Positions 62,323 through 64,000 of a stretch of 64,000 nt of DNA are shown here, piece after piece; the first letter of the stretch is position 1, and each line of letters begins with the position of its first letter. Under the pieces are notes generated by a model. That model saw nothing but the letters and a program-made list of their open reading frames with translations. It was not told where the DNA came from and made no database searches. The position numbers and the translations under genes are program-made. The DNA comes from Mycetohabitans endofungorum (lineage in GTDB: Bacteria > Pseudomonadota > Gammaproteobacteria > Burkholderiales > Burkholderiaceae), in the NCBI RefSeq assembly GCF_002927045.1, contig NZ_PRDW01000004.1, forward strand, positions 215,876 through 279,875, given 5' to 3'.

Positions 62323-62352
62323 ATCATAGTCCCATTTTGGGACTCCTGCAAG
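62323..62352 (-). promoter_or_regulatory. higBA promoter with palindromic operator
   Basis: On the minus strand CTTGCA (-35-like, 62347-62352) and TATGAT (-10, 62323-62328) are 18 bp apart. Nearly the whole spacer is the perfect palindrome AGTCCCA-N3-TGGGACT (62328-62344). A HigA-type repressor bound here would block RNA polymerase. It lies 7-36 bp upstream of the higB start. Confidence 0.7.
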
Positions 62353-62525
62353 CCCTGGGTAAAGGCCACTTTGGTGCCATGTTTTTATTTTATTATTCTC
62401 GGCACATGGATAGATTTTATCTATTAATTGAAACTGTTCACTAGAACAAAGCTAGCAATGTCAACCGGTAACGTACTTTAAATGACGTGCGGCTCAAATA
62501 TCGATGACGCAGCTTTCACTTTCCA

Positions 62526-62684
62526 GCCGTCTCCGGCCGCACCGTGTACACGTAGCACTGTAGCGCGCGAAGCTTGTCTATTTTTCGCTGGTCATGGACC
62601 GCGACGGCGAAAATGTGTTGCGCCGGAATCAGATCGCGGCCCGCAAACCCTTGTCCTGCTTGGGGACTTTTCGCTTTGCGAAAC
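62526..62684 (-). repeat. Dispersed repeat, copy C (longest)
   Basis: The most complete copy, about 160 bp, containing both the left segment shared with A (CGAAGCTTGTCTAT) and the middle/right segment shared with B (CGCTGGTCATGG, GACGGCGAAAA, GCCCGCAAACCCTTGTCC). The end reads TTTGCGAAAC instead of GTTGCGGAAC. It lies 117 bp past the stop codon of the effector-like gene, with a hairpin between. The rest of 62345-62800 has no gene. Confidence 0.75.
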
Positions 62685-62746
62685 ACAGTCCGTAACAATA
62701 ACTAGGCTTTTCGAGCCGCACTTCAGCGAGGCCATACTGCCCACGT

Positions 62747-62776
62747 CGCAAGGCAGGCTACACAGCTTGCCTTGCG
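62747..62776 (-). terminator. Hairpin downstream of the effector-like gene
   Basis: Perfect 9-bp arms CGCAAGGCA / TGCCTTGCG with a 12-base loop, 25 bp past the stop codon at 62801 in the direction of transcription. No T-tract follows. A plausible terminator or mRNA 3' stabiliser. Confidence 0.5.
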
Positions 62777-62800
62777 TGAGCCGTCAGCGTCGCTCATTCA

Positions 62801-63622
62801 TCACGCTTGCGCCGATGTAGAGGCTTGGCCGCTCGCTTGCGCTAATGGGGAGGCTTCGTTGCTTGGTTGCTCCGAAGTGGGAATTTTGCCAATTTCGCTA
62901 AGGGGCCGATGGGTGATGATCAACTTCTTGTATACGCTACCATTATCTGCAAGTTGGGTGACTTCACCGTTTTCTGTCCATCTTCCTTGTTGCAGTAGCT
63001 GAGTATGCAGGTCGACTTCTTCCAAAAACGCATTTGTGTTACCAACAGTAACAGGCAGGCAGTTATTTTTGCACCCGATGGCTCTGCCTTCGCCCATGCT
63101 TATCATCGCGTGAACAAGTTGACGTTCCTCCGGCGCTTTAGGATCAAAGAAGCCGATGACGTCTCCGCGCGGCACCTCTTTAAGAGCTTCGGCACTGTTG
63201 ACTTTTTTGTCATTCAGTGAAATTACATCGAGTGAGCCAGTCTGCGCGTGCATTGAATCGTACTCGGACTGGGAAATGATCCCCGCTTTGACCGCACAAT
63301 ACCTAGGCAAATTCCAACACATCAGATTACTTACGAAACTAAAGGCTTTTTCATCCACCCGGTTACCTGTTGTTTCGTCGCGTGCTAAGGCGTCTGTTGC
63401 GACCCCCAATGCTTCCTCGGATAAGGCGCGATGCTGAGCTTGCGTCCAATTGGACCGAATCGCTTGGTAACTCTTCAGGGGGTTTTCCGTATAAGGGAAG
63501 AAGGGATGTGTGCCGTCGGCGTGAAGCAGATCTAGAGGCTTTAATGTGAAGAATTGGGGCCTATTTTCTCCTTCCGAGCCAGAGCTTGAGCTTGGGTGAG
63601 GCGGCGGGCAACAACTTGCCAT
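62801..63622 (-). CDS. Putative NlpC/P60-like papain-fold protein, candidate secreted effector
   Basis: A 273-residue protein. After a Ser/Pro-rich N-terminus (about residues 1-22), the core has a Cys in NLMCWNLPRYCAVKAG (Cys102), a GDVIGFFD strand (about 153-160) and a His in QLVHAMISMGEGRAIG (His171). This C...GD(V)xxF...HxxIxxGxGxxIG order is the pattern of NlpC/P60- or CHAP-like papain-fold amidases and transferases. The tail (about 250-273) is Ser/Gln/Ala-rich. No signal peptide. Low-GC, in an accessory island, suggesting transfer. The frame stays open upstream of 63622 without a ribosome-binding site there, up to the IS boundary at about 63700, so the true N-terminus may be lost. Function and secretion are inference. 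Confidence 0.6.
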   Translation of the reverse strand: MASCCPPPHPSSSSGSEGENRPQFFTLKPLDLLHADGTHPFFPYTENPLKSYQAIRSNWTQAQHRALSEEALGVATDALARDETTGNRVDEKAFSFVSNLMCWNLPRYCAVKAGIISQSEYDSMHAQTGSLDVISLNDKKVNSAEALKEVPRGDVIGFFDPKAPEERQLVHAMISMGEGRAIGCKNNCLPVTVGNTNAFLEEVDLHTQLLQQGRWTENGEVTQLADNGSVYKKLIITHRPLSEIGKIPTSEQPSNEASPLAQASGQASTSAQA

Positions 63623-63698
63623 CGCTGCGCTTACATCTGATAAGGTTTCTGCTGCAACTTCGCGTGCCTTTGACGAGAATGCGGCCAGCTTAGAGTCG

Positions 63699-64000
63699 CT
63701 AACACAAGTCGTCCACGAAGCGCGAACAGATAACGGCAGCGGCCAAGCAGAGCAAGGCGATATGAATGTCTAGGCGCCGCTCGAAGCGGATGCGCAGCTT
63801 ACCAAAACCGGCAAACCAGGCGTGCGTGCGCTCGACTACCCAGCGATGCCGTCCGAGCCGCTCGCGCTTTTCTACGCCGCGACGGGCAATGCGTGCAGTG
63901 ATTGTGCGTTGCTTCAGATAGCGTCGGCAGCGGGCAAAGTCGTAGCCCTTGTCCGCATGCAGTGTGCCCGGGCGTTTGCGCGGCGAACCGCTCAAGCCCG
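63699..64000 (-). mobile_element. IS5-family transposase, C-terminal part (runs off the window)
   Basis: At least 98 C-terminal residues of a DDE transposase of the IS5 family: LHADKGYDFARCRRYLKQRTI (second catalytic Asp in ADKGYD), then RRGVEKRERLGRHRWVVERTHAWFAGFGKLRIRFERR, with the Y-(2)-R-(3)-E(6)K-like signature as RWVVERTHAWF. The gene enters from beyond position 64000, so the element is partial here. Its end abuts the 5' side of the effector-like gene. Confidence 0.9.

Noticed and set aside
61039..62684. CRISPR array
   Set aside because: Only three copies, more than 100 bp long, unevenly spaced with genes between; no cas genes in the window.

Overview
The window looks like chromosomal DNA of a high-GC betaproteobacterium of the Burkholderia group. 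The best guess is the endofungal genus Mycetohabitans (formerly Burkholderia rhizoxinica group). This is inferred from gene content and was not confirmed by a search. Supporting features are Burkholderia-like housekeeping blocks (mltG-tmk-holB-TatD; prkA-yeaH-spoVR; GT4-otsA), a PenA-like class A beta-lactamase, a CadR/CadA pair, and a secreted GH18 chitinase with a C-terminal chitin-binding module. An unusually high number of gene remnants (folP, an IS3 orfA, a DMT transporter, ompW, bioF, an integrase, rbsK, a GNAT, a tRNA-Gly, several toxin-antitoxin genes) fits a host-restricted genome under reduction.

Layout. 0-3.3 kb: SnoaL-like protein, zinc alcohol dehydrogenase, folP and IS3 debris, tRNA-Ser(GGA), secreted PLD-family nuclease. 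3.4-6.3 kb: divergent cadA (metal-efflux ATPase) and cadR with a textbook 19-bp-spacer MerR promoter. 6.3-11.8 kb: PRC-barrel lipoprotein, MFS transporter, OpgC-like membrane protein, esterase, LuxR-type regulator. 12.7-14 kb: cold-shock protein and small conserved genes. 13.9-18.9 kb: copper/periplasm cluster (two His-rich exported proteins, TolC-type lipoprotein, multicopper oxidase) followed by a class A beta-lactamase and an XRE regulator. 19-20.4 kb: two small heat-shock proteins behind a sigma-32-like promoter, with a leader hairpin that buries the ribosome-binding site. 20.6-23.3 kb: a penicillin-binding protein 1A whose KTG box reads KMG.

23.3-30.6 kb: nitronate monooxygenase, chitinase, ompW remnant, SOS-controlled dinB, GntR regulator divergent from bioB, and a bioF cut after 48 codons. 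31-32.6 kb: methionine aminopeptidase overlapping a ParD-like gene. 32.9-39.8 kb: LysR regulator, a complete branched-chain-amino-acid-type ABC importer and a formamidase-like hydrolase, probably one uptake/catabolism unit. 39.7-41.5 kb: esterase, integrase remnant, MarC protein. 42-47 kb: spoVR-yeaH-prkA stress-kinase operon. 47-50.8 kb: rbsR with an rbsK stub, receiver-domain protein, SYLF lipoprotein. 51-60.2 kb: GT4 and trehalose-phosphate synthase, MscS channel, Rap1a-like and ankyrin proteins, then TatD-GNAT remnant-holB-tmk-mltG.

60.3-64 kb is a lower-GC accessory island. It starts in a broken tRNA-Gly and holds toxin-antitoxin debris, an orphan brnA, an intact higBA pair and a candidate papain-fold (NlpC/P60-like) effector whose 5' end abuts an IS5-type transposase. 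Three copies of one structured repeat lie 3' of the three same-strand modules (brnA, higBA, effector). This cassette-like layout is the most novel structure in the window.
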